From positions 19,057,752 to 19,121,751 of the forward strand of contig OZ005619.1 of NCBI GenBank assembly GCA_963930655.1: a DNA stretch of 64,000 nt, in the 5' to 3' direction. Shown here piece by piece: positions 13,568 through 26,600 of the stretch; position 1 is the stretch's first letter, and the number at the start of each line of letters is the position of its first letter. Under the pieces are notes generated by a model. It made no database searches, had not been told where the DNA came from, and saw only the letters and a list, made by a program, of their open reading frames with translations. The DNA comes from Myrica gale. Lineage: Eukaryota > Streptophyta > Magnoliopsida > Fagales > Myricaceae. Position numbers and translations under genes: made by a program.

Positions 13568-15526
13568 AACCACTTCCCTAGGTGCTTTACATTGCCCCCC
13601 CCCCCCCAACGGGAATAAAGATCAGTGTGGTTAGTTTTGTGTGAGGAGCGGTTTCTTGCCTGGTAAATGACGATTTGCATACCTTCTGGCAGCCTGAGAA
13701 GAAAAGGAAGAGAATGCTAACATACAACGATCGCGGCTGCGGAAGGCATTTGGAGTCTGAACCCACAATTTTGGGAAATTAGTTGGGCTGAGTGGAGAAG
13801 ATTATCCTCTATTGCATGTCCTCAGATTCGTCTGTGTAGAGTCGCTTCTGTTCATATTCTGACGGTTGTTCGCGAATTCTAATTGGAAATTTGATTGGTT
13901 TTGATGGGGTCAAAAGAGGACAATGCCGAGGGACAGAAAAGTGTATTGATATATTTAGTAGAAAAGGGGGGGAATGAAATGATGTAGCAATTGGGGCGAC
14001 GAAGAGCAAGACCAACCTTCTCTTCTTTTCGGGGCTGTAATGGAGGTGGTTCCTCTTTGCTTAATTGTTTACTTTGTTTTTCGGTTTTTAGTTTTCAAGG
14101 AAAAGCATTGAAACAGTAATCTTTTGACATATATATATATATATGCAATGGAGGGTGTATGTATATGTCTGGCACATATAAGAGTAGCCCTCAGAATTTT
14201 TTAATTTAAATTGGCGAGCCAATCTCTGTTCCCTTCCCGTGCTGATTCTGTTTCTTTTTCTTTCATCTTTTTATTGCCTTGTGCTCTCATAATGATGCTA
14301 TTCTATTCAATGACACCTCCATTTTGGACTCTTGCCTCGCTTTTATATGGAGGGTTGGCGTGGCCCCTCTCCCACTGTCTCTGGGTATAGTTTTTTTATT
14401 TGGATAATATAACTCTTACTGATTTTTTCCCATATTTTAATGCCACAAATGATCTTTGACAAAAAAGTTTGGTCCTTTAAAAGGGCGCGCCTCTTTATTG
14501 TCCGTATCTTACACGTGGCTTCTGCCCGATATCATGACTTCTATCTATTCTATATGATTATTATGTGCCATGTTATATCCAACACAATTATTTAACTGGT
14601 TTGATTTAAATACAATTATCTTCGCTGACATCAAATCCTGATTTTCTGATTTTGCCCTTCCTGTGGTCCCCTCCTTCAAAGGCAGCTTTCAGATGTGGCC
14701 CCCAAGTCCTCCCCCTAACTCAGAGCGGTGTAGACCTTCCAGAACTCTACTCGGAGTAGGACAGATAGTTCTTGAGACTAATAGGACCTGTGGCCTGTAG
14801 TTCTCAGTTTCTGACATTCATACATCTCTCCAAGTGGCAGCCATTTAAGGAAGGTTCATAAAAAAAAAAAAAAAAAAACGAGAGACAAGAACCAAAGGAA
14901 CCATGTGATGTGAGGATGACTTTTCAAGCTTTTACCCCCCACAGCCACACACGTGTTGAAGCCTCTTTTCTATCTTCTGCAATATTTGAAAGAAAATGGC
15001 AGGCTCTGATCAACCCCACATAAAAATTTCAAATAAAAAAGAAAAAAACTCGGTGAACTTTGCTGGAATAAGGAGGTGAGAATATTTGGAGGGTTTGAAG
15101 TTGGAAGATCTTTCTTCGCTTCGCTTCTCTTTTGCTGATCACGAAAGAAAAGTATTTTCTTTTGCTTTTTTCGTGTTTTTTTACCTTTCTTTTTGGGCGG
15201 GAAGGGACCCACGAGGGAAGAATCGTGCCCACATTGATCCAATGCAGCAACTTCAAAGTCCCAAGAGATTTCGGCATCACACCCTAGTGTCAGTTCATGA
15301 CTTCCTACTACCTACTGACCCCAAATCACCGCCTAAGGGGCCCCAACAAGGCAACAAACCCCATTCTCCTTGACTCCTCTGTCCCTTACTCTCAAACGGA
15401 AATGACACTACCGATCATGGTTGTCCAAGTCACTCCCATTAAACATAATGATTAAGTTTGCTTAAGAACGATATTTCTCCCCCAATAGGATTGATCAAGT
15501 TTTGATGTGTTTTTTTATTAACTTTA
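13568..15526. other. TIC 3' UTR and intergenic DNA
   Basis: The first 700 bases or so are probably TIC 3' UTR (T-rich, with a 13-base C run at 13595-13607 and a possible short last exon beginning at 13693). Beyond about 14.3 kb I see no gene. A 19-base A run sits near 14860. Open frames at 14970-15373 on both strands overlap each other and match nothing I know. Confidence 0.5.
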
Positions 15527-15898
15527 GGGCAACGTACATAAACAGTCCATGTTGTTTCACGTTTTGACAAATTGATCTTTGTGGTTTCAACTTGAACACA
15601 TTAGTCCCTAGGGTAAAGCATCATGTAACAAAAAGGTCCTCCTGTTAGATTTATGTCAACCCACTTAACGGTCAAAGCTACCGGGAGCCCTTTAGTATCA
15701 CATTTTGACAAATGGGTCCCTGAGGTATGCATCATGTAACAAAAAGGTTCTCCTAGAAGCTTTGACCGTTAAGTGGGTTGACGGAGGGACTACATTTCAA
15801 CAACTTGCTGACCACAAGAACTAACGCGTACAACTTGAAACCACAGAGACTATTTTATCAAAACGTGAAATCACAGGGACTGTTTCAGTACTTTTCCC
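15527..15898. mobile_element. Mutator-type MITE (MULE-MITE), long inverted repeats
   Basis: A 372-bp fold-back element. Its left arm (AACAGTCC, then AAGCATCATGTAACAAAAA, then CCCACTTAACGGTCAAAGC) is mirrored by the right arm (GCTTTGACCGTTAAGTGGG through GGGACTGTTTCAG). Flanking nine-base repeats, TTAACTTTA (15518-15526) and TTAACTGTA (15899-15907), match at 8 of 9 positions, the target-duplication length typical of Mutator-like transposons. It has no coding capacity. The arms closely resemble those of the element at 29574-30199, so the two belong to one family. Confidence 0.8.
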
Positions 15899-15907
15899 TT
15901 AACTGTA

Positions 15908-18900
15908 TAGTAGGGTATTTCCCATAATTGAAGTATTCGAGCTTATCTGTGCATTAATGCCATTTAACACCCTTTTTTTATCCGTGTGGATAACTTTGCT
16001 GCTTAAAAAAAGAAAAAGGAAACCGTGGTGTAGTGTCTAAGAGGGAAATCACTTAATGATTGTCCACCGGGTGTGGACAAGTAGGTTTAGGATAACTTAT
16101 ATCGGCTGGCAAATCCTAATTCGACTTTTCATAATAATAAATCTTGTGAGTTAGCTAAAATACGTATAGTGTAAGGCTGTTGTACGTGTTTAAAATTTGT
16201 CTGTGTATTAAGTGAATATCATTTCGATGGATTTGACATATGAAATTTCTTCTTGTGACCTAAAACAGAAATCTCTTAATGATTGTCAACAGCGATTAGC
16301 CACAGTAGAAACTTTTTATGTTTAAATTTTCTCACTCCTTTTGGTTTGCAGGAAAAAAATACTTCTAAAGAGAGAAAAGCGGAACAGAACACACAATGCA
16401 CACCGTCTAAAAACCAATCATTTGATTGGAGATTGAAAACATGAGATGCCACTTTCGATCATGATTACAGATTAGACTCAACCAATCTCTTTTTAGGAGA
16501 GTTAAAGAAAAGCCCAATTGTGGAGAATTGGAGTTCGCATCACTTCAAAGTTTTAAGGAAATGAGCTTGGCGTATGTTAGTTTTGCGAATTATAGTAGGA
16601 TTTGAATTCTAAAATGATCATGTTCGGCGAGCAGTAGAAATTTTTTAGGATTCGGCAGAGCCTGCGCCTGCAGTATGTCAGCGCCTGTTTCGTATTTTTT
16701 ACCTTCTTCCTTCTTTTTTCTTTTTGTTTTAACCGCATGTCAATAGCACCTGCAGTTGTTTTTGTTGAATTTTTTTATCGTTTTGTATGTTTTGTTTTCT
16801 TCCTTCTTTTTTCTTTTAGTTTTAAGTTTTTAAGCGCATGTCAGTAGCATCTACAGCTACTTTTGTTGACTTTTTTTATCGTTTTGTATTTTTTACTTTC
16901 TTCCTTCTTTTTTCACACACCAATCAAACTCTAATATCACCTAAAAATTCATAAAACACTTTAAATCCTACAAAAATTCTCAAACCGAATATTACCTTGG
17001 TTTAGCAATATCTTGCTTGTGAAAGGGTCTAAAAGATTACTATTTGGGTAATATATATAGTTTTGGAAACAGTATTTGGCATCACGTAAAACCTAAAATG
17101 GACATGGATCGTCTGATCTGTTAATTAGATTCATCATCCAAGAAGAAAATAATCACGACAAGATCATGATCTAATTATTGTTGAAGGTACCGCAGACTAG
17201 AGATGGAAAAGGGAAAGAGATTATTAGTTATGGCAGTAAAAGAGGACAAGGATTTAGGAGCATGATGTATCCGGCCCCCAAAAGAGGGGGGGGGGGGGGG
17301 GGTGAAGAAGAAAAAAAAAAAGAGGTCCATGTAAAATCATGTAAAGGCGAGAGAATATATGCTTTCTCTGATCAAAATGGGCTTTATGTCTTCCAATCTA
17401 CGTGTTCTTTTCTGGGATGTCCTGCAAATGTCCCTCCTACGATGTTGTTAAATGTTTTTTCATATGAATATCACGTGCTGACATACTAGTGGGAAATGGA
17501 ATCCACAGTTTCGTTGAAAAACAAAGAAACAGACCAGTAGGAAATAAGCTGTGAGATTATTAGCTCTGTTTGGTTGCCAGGAATCAAAACCCATTTGGAT
17601 TCTAATCTATTTGAAATGGTTGGTAGAAAATGGAGAACTTAAGATATATTCAAATCTGCTAGAAAGGACCAATAAAGGAAACTAAAAAACTTGTCTTTTT
17701 ATTGCGAGTTGAGCATAAATTATTCTGCAAAAGGGGAGGAGAATCTGGATGAAATGGAGAAAAAGATCATGCAAGGATGTGGGCAACACCTGGAGGCATC
17801 ATAGTTGTATGTCACCTAATTGGAGGGCCCTTGCTTTTCAATCTTTAGGCAAAGTCCAGGTAGATTTAACCAAACATGCAAATTGGACAAGCAAATGAGG
17901 AAGGCAAAGCCTGCCAACCATGATGCTACAGTTTTGTATGAAAAGGAAAGGCTTTTTTAGGAGGCCAAAAATGCCAAATTTGTGTTTGTTTGTGATGTTG
18001 GCCTGAGTTTCCTTTTCTTCCTTTTTTTTCTCCTTTGTTTTTGTCTTTTATTATTATTATTATTATTTATTTTTGAGAACTTTTGATTATTTATATTAGT
18101 TGAGAAAGGTCAAATCTAGTAATTTCAAAATTTATTTTGTGGGTGCTTGATGGGTCCCATGGAAATTACCTCTACAAGTTTGTCATGGCAAATCGTGACA
18201 TAAATAGACTTCCCAAGTGGAAGGAGTGAGAGTTTGACAGTAACTGATGGTAAAACTATCAATGTGCTTCGTTTGTATAGAATAAAAATTTCCGAGGCCA
18301 ACTATTTTCTTTTGTATTTTGAATGAAAGGAAGTTAAAGAAAATCATATTTGGATGTTAATTTTCTCTTGCAATTTTCATTTGGAACAATTTTAGACCAG
18401 AATATTTTCTTTATTAAAAACCCAAAAAAGCATTAAATTTCCTTATAATATAATCTAAAACGGGGGACGATTTTAATCCTCTTTTAGATTTAACATCTTC
18501 ATCTTCCTTAATCTCCTTTGTAGTTTGATACATCTATTACTCTCTTCTTTCTCCATGCACCCATTCATGGTCATCGATAATGCATAATAAAATGAGAAAT
18601 GGCCGGCAGAGAGAGAGAGAGAAAGAGAGAAAGAGAGGAGGGATTGGCTATTAACTTAGATGCATAATAAAATGAGAATTAAATAATATTCCTTCATGGT
18701 AATCGACGATGCAACCAAGATGGAAAACACACGAACATCAAGCAATAAACGTTATGCCTAAGAGTTCATTATGTTATGTCTTGTATAGTCTACCAGCAAA
18801 ATGCCTTACAAACTTAATTCACAAATCTCAATCTTATCAATCAATAAAATATTTGTTAGTGTAACTTGCATGAGTATTGAGGCAAAGAACATCAAATTTA

Positions 18901-19463
18901 GATACATTTTTTTATCCTAACGAATGTAATACTTTTTGACACAACATGGTCATATTTAGGCTATGTTTGCAGAACAAAATTTTAACACCCTAAAATTCTA
19001 TCATCATTACAAAACATTCATCTCCTCATTTTTTTACTTTTTTACCAATTTTTTTTCTTCAACTTTTTCATTTTTTCTCTTTACTTTTTCATCAACCCCA
19101 ATACTTAAAATTTTAAGTCTCAGATATAGCCTTACCAGGATGGTATCAAGCAAATCTCGCGTACACGACATTAATAGAACCTTGATCCTCTGAAAAAACA
19201 AAAAATGCTTGATAAGCACAAATGCACTGAGGAGACTGTTTAACAAGCGTGAGACAACTTTTTCAACAAAATAATGATATAGGGTTTTATACCCGAAATT
19301 TTGAAGTGAATTGTCTTCGCTATTGGTGAGTCCGTCTTGTCAATTAATTAACTGTACATGAAAAAAAAATCTGCCAATATCTTGTCAAAGCTTTTATATT
19401 GCCAGAAGTTGGGTAGGGTAACTTTGGACCTCTTCACAACTCAGCATGGTAGTTGACCAAAAC
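15908..19463. other. Intergenic DNA with decayed repeats
   Basis: No gene is recognised. Around 16.6-17.0 kb are T-rich direct near-repeats (TTCCTTCTTTTTTC occurs three times) and the recurrent AT-rich segment. A 17-base G run lies at 17286-17302. GA-rich microsatellite sequence lies near 18608-18640, flanked by two copies of GATGCATAATAAAATGAGAA-like sequence about 80 bp apart. An AT-rich inverted-repeat element may lie at about 18959-19133 (AGGCTATGTTTG at the left, TATAGCCT at the right) but lacks a clear target duplication. Confidence 0.5.
17286..17302. repeat. 17-base poly-G run
   Basis: A pure G homopolymer of 17 bases, followed shortly by an A-rich stretch. It is the longest of five G/C homopolymers of 13 or more bases in the window. 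Confidence 0.85.
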
Positions 19464-19470
19464 ATAAATA

Positions 19471-19730
19471 TTTTTTTTTTGGTGATAGAGAAATTCGAAC
19501 ACTCAATTATGTACACCGAGTTCGGACGAATCTGGTCCAGTATATATACGAGGTGGGCTTAACACCACGGTAAACCTCGGATCGTGCAGCCTTCTTAAAC
19601 CACACATGTCAGTTAAGTCTAACTTCGCTAAAAGAGTGACTCCAATGAATTGTTTGCACTTAAAAAGATTCGAACTTGAGAGTTCAAGAATAGCAAAACT
19701 CTAAACCCAAAACCTTCGCCCATTGGGATA
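19471..19730 (-). mobile_element. tRNA-derived SINE (Au-like), older copy
   Basis: On the minus strand a degenerate tRNA-like head with B-box-like AGTTCGAATCT is followed by GTGCAAACAATTCATTGG and later GTGGTTTAAGAAGGCTGCACG, all in the same order as in the element at 4824-5089, and then an A-run tail (the T run at 19471-19480). ATAAATA at 19464-19470 and 19731-19737 may be the target duplication but is simple sequence. The A box is poorly conserved, suggesting an older insertion than the 4824 copy. Confidence 0.65.
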
Positions 19731-19737
19731 ATAAATA

Positions 19738-21365
19738 AAAAAACGTTCAAACCCTCCAATTTTTTTTTCCTGTCCGTTGTATTAATTAATTAATTTTATC
19801 TATATCCAAACATAGGGTAAAAGTAAGAACGGCAGCAGCGGATGGAACAGGTGTAGGTAGGCCCCCAACGTTGTTTAACCGTGTCCAGAGAGAGAGAGAA
19901 AACAATACGTCGCAAAGTAAACAACGATCACGGCCAGAAAATCGGGGAAAATGGGTCCTACCCGGACACCCATGTCAGTTCTTTCAGCCTTTCCAAAATT
20001 CCACGAGTCCCTTCAGACCAACATCTGTGTAAATGTGCCACGTGTTCACCCGCTCAGATCACAGTGATGGATAGCATCGAGAGGGGCCATAGTTTAATGT
20101 TGGCGCCGCCCCACAGTTTAAAGCACTGGCCCCCACTACGTGGACACTGCAAATGCTTTGGTTTCCTTTTTTTTTGGCTGGTGGGGACCACTTCCACGTT
20201 GTTAAGAGCAAGTTACCGTCACAGCCCCTGGCAGTTTAGCACGGGATCGATGACAATGTTTGGTGTGGACAGTGGGCCGAGGGAGCCCTGTAATTTTGAC
20301 CTGTTACTAGCGCTTCATTTACCTGATGTGACTGGCACCTGATGTAATCTTGTGGGGGTGTTTGTTTCCCCAAAATTTTAGAATTCAAAATTTCCAACAA
20401 AATAAATACACTCCAAAATTTTTAACTTTTACACATACACTCTACTTTTCACAAACTCCAATAAATCTCAATAAAGTAAATATTCCTAAAATTTCGAGAA
20501 TATTCCCCGAAATTTCCACAAACAAACACCCTCTATTTTATCTCAGCTTAGATGGCATCATGGCATCTTCGGTTCAGTTTTTTTTATTGAATTTGTAACT
20601 TAATTTTATATTTATATGTCGAAAATACACGTATTTTAATATAATATTTTATTATTATTTTTAAAAATATCAATCTCTTTTAATAATTTATGTACGTATG
20701 CTAATACAACTTTAACATCACTTAAATATTCATAATTTTATTAAAATTTACAAATTTCTTCTAAACGAACAACACCTTAATTTTTTGCTGCATCAAATTT
20801 ACTAGAATGAAAACGATCTAACTGGCTTCAATTTCGTCTGATAAAATTTAAATATAGGACTTGACTGGTGTAGACTCGTATATTTTTCTTTCTTTAATAT
20901 CACATACCATGTTATATTAGTAAATAAGATGATAGAAAATTTATTACTAAAATAAGAACCGATTGATGCTTATGTCTACAAGTAATGTGCAGCACTTCCC
21001 ACCTTTTGTTATCTTTTTTTTTACAGGATATAGTTCTTTGATTAAATTAGTCTTGCTTGTATATTGTATACTCCACTCCTCGAAGCAATCTTAAGTATAA
21101 ATTTAATCTTGATATGTGGAATAGTTTAATTGAGTTTTTTAATTACTTAGATCGAAAGATTCTATCCAAAATAAAATAGAATAAATAGGGATGATTCACG
21201 AATCATGCCAATTAACTGTCTTTATATATATATATATATATGTTTTTATTAAACTTGAGGAACAGAGATGACACTCATTATGAAGATAAATCTATTAGAT
21301 CAAATGATCTTAATTTGTATTTTTCTTAGCCAAGTGGTCGAATCCACCAAACTTCACATTTAGTA
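19738..21365. other. Intergenic; GC-richer block and AT-rich repeats
   Basis: The segment 19800-20345 is GC-richer than its surroundings and carries a 153-codon open frame (19881-20342), but its translation resembles no family I know and has no gene-like neighbourhood. After it come a possible MITE (listed separately) and AT-rich DNA with no gene. Confidence 0.45.
20356..20531. mobile_element. Possible AT-rich MITE
   Basis: GGGTGTTTGTTT at the left is mirrored exactly by AAACAAACACCC at the right, 176 bp end to end, with AT-rich non-coding sequence between. Internal near-repeats such as CCAATAAATCTCAATAAAG are also present. No convincing target duplication flanks it, so the superfamily is not assigned. 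Confidence 0.45.
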
Positions 21366-21374
21366 TATAACTTA

Positions 21375-21605
21375 GGGATAAATGCAAAATTGGTCTCTGT
21401 GCTATACGCAAAAATCGATTTAGTCCCTGTGATATGAAAATCATCGATTTAGTCCCTGTGATTTCAGAAAGTGATAAAATCAGTCCCTTATGGAGGACCA
21501 ATAACAAACAAAAATAGAATCACAGAGACTAAATCGATGTTTTCATATCACAGGGACTAAATCGATTTTTGCGTATAGCACAGGGACTGATTTTGCATTT
21601 ATCCC
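21375..21605. mobile_element. Mutator-type MITE with exact 9-bp target duplication
   Basis: A 231-bp near-palindrome. The left arm starts GGGATAAATGCAAAAT and the right arm ends with the mirror ATTTTGCATTTATCCC; the similarity of the arms continues inward through AAATCGATTTAGTCCCTGTG. The nine bases TATAACTTA occur exactly on both sides (21366-21374 and 21606-21614), as expected for a Mutator-like insertion. The arms share TGGTCYCTGTG-type phrases with the elements at 15527 and 29574 but are otherwise diverged, so this is a related subfamily. No coding capacity. Confidence 0.85.
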
Positions 21606-21614
21606 TATAACTTA

Positions 21615-23676
21615 TCCCAAATCATATCAAATCACTTGGACATTATTAGTAGTCTTATAAATATTTGTACAGATATATTCTTTAATTTGCAATTCAAAGA
21701 GTGAAATGCATTACAGATATTGAATGTTGTAACACTCACACTGCTCGTAATTAACAAACAATATTTAATATTGTAGAGTCTACGTAATGTGTTTTTTTCT
21801 CTATATGAATTGGATCATCCAACTAGAATAATAAATCAAAGAGGATGATCTACGAGATAAGAGTGCTTTCGTTTTGTCAGCAAACAACTCCATACGATAT
21901 GTTTAACCCACTTGACATACATTAACTCATCCGATTAACTTTTCATGCTACTAAAAAAATATATTTAAAAGCATAGTTTATTTTTAAACCACACCAATGT
22001 TTAATTTGGTCCTAATCATTTCTTTAATTGTTTCCCACCTCCACCTCTCTCCCTCTCTCTCGGTTGTAGTCAAAATATTTCTTCAGATGGCGTTTTCTTT
22101 ATTCAACGAAGCTCATTATGGCATTGATAATCGGAACAAACTCGAGTTGATATTATATTTATATACAAAAGCACAGAAAAATACAATAGAGGTACGCATC
22201 CTAAGTTTCAGATCTTGTGGGTTTTGTTTCTTTAAATAACATAATCTGGCATGGGTCGATTACAACTAGGTTATATTATAATCTAATTAATAAAAGGAAG
22301 AAGTTATTTATTGGCAAGAGTATTTGAATAAGTTCCGAGTCTGAAATCAGAATCAAACTTCGAACCTGGCCAGGACGACACAAACTTCAATGCACCATGC
22401 TGTCTCTACTGTTTAAGCAACTGGTGATTGAGTTATTCTAATCAAATCCCCTGATTCTCGATCCAAAAAAGAATACAAGGGTTCAATAAACTTAATTCTG
22501 GATGCCCACCTTGCATCCCACTACCAACTTGTTTAGTGGAGAATCCCTGACCAAACCACCTGATTTCTAGTACCAACTAGGTTTTTCTAAGCAAATTCTA
22601 TGGAGGAAACCAGACAAGGCTCACTTCAAAGGAATATGTTGATCCCCTGAATGTATTGTTTTTGCCATTTTTCTCTTTTTCTGACTACTCATTTGAAATC
22701 ATTATGGGTCATTTTGGCAAATTTTATGAGCATGGAATCATAGTCTAAAAAACTAAATATAATCATGATCTAAAAGAAAAGTATACATTAAACATAGTTA
22801 AAAAAAAGATCGATTGATTCGTTCTAATTCATTGATTTAATCTGGTATAAAATTGATTTAATTTGGTATAAATATTGTAAGTAAAATGAATAACCATTGG
22901 AAAAAGATGGGAGCCCCATCGTCGCAAAAATGAAATGAATAGATATATATCTTTTCTTAATAAACAGCGGCGAAACTTTTAATGAGAAAGAATTATGTGC
23001 AAAGATAAACTGTGCAAAGCCATGAAAAGAGATGATTGTGATTTAAAATTATAAATCTATCGTTTCAAAACTGAACACATCATTTACTAAACAAGTTAAG
23101 ATTGAGCCATGTCATTGTCTCCTCACCTCATTAAATGATGTTTTATCAACTACATTAAATTTTTATCTTTAAATTATAGCCGTCACTCTTTACATGGCTT
23201 TACACATATTGACTTTGCACATAATCGGTTCTCATTTTTAATGATATCTTTCAAAAGGCTTCACTAGGTCCAAGAGAATCAAGATATAGCATAGGTAAGA
23301 TTAGACAGATTAGACTATTGAGGAGGAGAAGGAGAATTTACACACAAGTTATGAAAGCTCAACAGTTTATGAGCTTAAAATCTATTTGCGTTGCAAAGGG
23401 ATAATAAGATTGCAGTTCTCAATTTCAACAGAAGTTAAAACAATGGGCTCAAAAACGACCCAAAAAATAATCATGCTTCCCCCAGCACTAGACGGGGAAA
23501 TAAACCTGCAACTTTTCCTGCTGTCCATTGTTTTCCTACTTCTATACAGGCTTCTAATAGGGACTTGTGATGCATAGTTTTTTCGTCGACATCAATGGTA
23601 GCTGTTAAAAGTTCCATCACTTCTAGTTGTAGCGGCAGTGAGGCTGCCACTCCATCTAGGATATAAATAGTTGGTT
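21615..23676. other. Intergenic DNA downstream of KMS1
   Basis: AT-rich sequence with no recognised gene. The last few hundred bases next to 23677 are likely the KMS1 3' UTR, since KMS1 is read from the other strand and ends here. Short open frames at 21997-22239 and 23386-23577 match nothing I recognise. Confidence 0.5.
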
Positions 23677-26600
23677 TCAGCTTGAATTTTCTGATGTAGA
23701 GGACTTATTTGTCAATGCTGCTGCTACCTCATTTTCTTGTTGTTTCCTCAGATAACTTTGGGCAGTTGAAGTCACAATCTTCACGAAGAAGTTCATGAGC
23801 ATGAGCCACACAACAGTGTTCCATATTGAAGCAAATGAGAAACCCCACTTCTTCACCTGGGAATGGTTCAAAGGAAAAATAAATAGAGAAGAAAAGAAGT
23901 TAGAAGAATCTGTGTACACCATAGCAATTGCAGCCTTCGTAGTCAAAACCATGTCTAAAAAGATGGATTCCTCAAATATTAATCATCAAATGACAGATTT
24001 ATACCTTGATATTTGAGGTCACTGGTGGAGGTGCAATCAGAAAATTATCTTTGACTGCGTTGATTTTGGCAATAAGTCCGCTCATGACAGAAGACAAACC
24101 GGGAACAAGGCTTAGCATCATAATCAACTCATTCTCTATCCAGTTAAGAAGCTGATTATTGCAAACTGAGATGATGAAAACCGTCTGCAGAAACACCCCC
24201 CCACCACCCCCCCCCCCCCCAAAAAAAAAGAAAAAAAAGAGGCAAAACATGTTTAGAGGCAACGAATGTAACACCAGGCATCTAGCTGACTCTGTAGAGA
24301 CAGCAAAAGCTACACATCTTTCATTTCCCTCTGCTGTACTCCATTCACACAAGTTGATATAATTATATAGAAGTCAACCATTTAAACGGAAGAATGATTA
24401 TCTAAATGTCGCAACTGATGTGAATAACACACCTGGTGAGGCCATGAAGAAACAAAAAAAAATATTAAACTATAACCTAGAACTAAGAACATGAGATCAC
24501 ACAAACCTGTATGTGAGCTTTAACAATTGCCTTTCCAATCAATGTGGCAAGAAAAAATTTCCAGAAGGGAATCCCAAATTGTCCACACATAATGCCAGCA
24601 AGGTCAAATAAAGGATTTGGCACCTGAAAAATAATACAGTTAATTGACAGCTTACATAAAATAAGACAACAACATTGCTTTTGAAGGATGTGCATCACAT
24701 AAAAGTTACTAGGGAACCAGACTTGTTGGAATTCGACACGAGAACCATTTGTAAAAGCACCATCAGTGATAAATAGCTGATGTGATATTCTCAAATACCA
24801 AGGAAATGCAAGTTTCAACTAAACTTGGTAGCCAGTCAACTTCATGAACAATATTTCAGGAATGTTAGCCGGGACATATACAGATTCAGGTTTTAGAATT
24901 TCAAGCTACGCAACTTCACAAGGAGAAATTCAGGGGCTGTCAGAATACTATACGGTTTACAGAGAAACATTTCAAAGGTTAATGGTCAGTATACATGTCT
25001 CTTTTGATAATTCCAGGGATTCCCACTTTGAGAGAGGAACAGAAATGAATTATTGAACAAATACTACTATAAGGGGATAAAGAGGAACTATAAGACAATT
25101 TAGATCAGACAGAGCATGGCAGAACATGTATACACATACAGTATCAATAAGTTCCAACAAGCCTATACAGTAAGAAAGCAAGAAAAAGTCCAAACTAACC
25201 GAAGCGAGAACTAATATTGTAAAGAAGTTCAAATGTTGCGAACGTGATAAAAGCCAGCATTTCATTTGACTTAAACGAGTAGCAATAACTCCTTTGCCTT
25301 CAGTTGAGGAGGCATCCAATTCTTCCATAGCCTCCAATTTGTTACCAGACATGCTTGCTGCATTACATGGTAGATTAGTATAATTGCACAGCCTCAAAAA
25401 TTGGAAGCATAATGTAATGCTGCTAGTGCCAATCCTTAATAGCACATAAAGAATGAAAACCTGCCAAATCAAATTAATATGAAAGCATCTACTTCAGACC
25501 AAAGATCTATCATTGGCATTTACTTATAACCAGAAGTAGAAAATTAACAATGGAGCCATAAAGGTCCTGCCCAACATTGCACATTCAAGCTCCTACAATT
25601 TCTTAAAAAAGAGAATAATTTCCAAAAGAGCTGCACAAATATCAGGACTAAAATGTAGAGGTATAATTATAGCCAACAGTAGACAAGAGAAGCTCCAGCG
25701 AAGAAATAACATTCTTCAATTTCTTCACCCATATACTGGAAAATTATTTATGTCCTACATAAGGACGTGGAAGCATTCTAAATGTTTATTCCATGGATTG
25801 AAATTCAAAAAACCCAACATAAACTCAAATAAGGTCCTACTACAAAAGTTTAAATTTGTAGAGAAGTAACGCTTAAGTTGGATTATATGGTAAAATTTGT
25901 CTCAGAAGTATTACTTCGGTAGATAAATACAATAAAAAAAAACCCCCATTTTCCTCATACCTGCCCTTGCAATAAAGTATGGAGGGAGCTCTCCGATAGC
26001 AGTCCCAAAACCCCATAGAACAGCCTCAAGCTGAATTTGTGGCAGTATGCTGCTAAGAGGAACCCGCAAACCATGTACTGACTCAAACAATGGGGGCCCA
26101 AATTCGGAGCAATCCTTATCAAGCCATGAAGGACTTCTTTTCAACTGAATAGTATCATATGGAGCACTTTTTAGATCCACGCGCCCACATAGCATTGCCT
26201 TTAGTGTGAACAGCGCGATGTGGGGGCCCAGATAAAGGACAAAAGTGTGCAAACCAGATCCTGAAGAAAAATATGCAGAAGTAAATGTTGATTCTATAAC
26301 TTCAAGAGTCGTGTATTTCACAGATCTAGTTAAGATATTACAAACTGAGATGTTTCTTAAAAAAATGTCATCAGGTTATGTACCATACATTCTCTACCCA
26401 TAGAACAAATAGGAATAGTCAAGGTTTTTCTTCGCTCAAAACATACGAGCCTTAACAACTCACGGAAATTCCAATTAGTTTTACATGAGCACCAAAACTC
26501 AACCAAGAATAAAATGCATGGCCTTTAAGCCAAACTTTTTCCTTACCAAGACCAATTGACGATGCAACTCCAAGAGCAATCCACCACAGCCCAAACCGGA

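Noticed and set aside
19881..20342. 153-codon plus-strand open frame
   Set aside because: GC-richer than surroundings but no recognisable motif, no splice partner and no promoter or neighbour supporting a gene.
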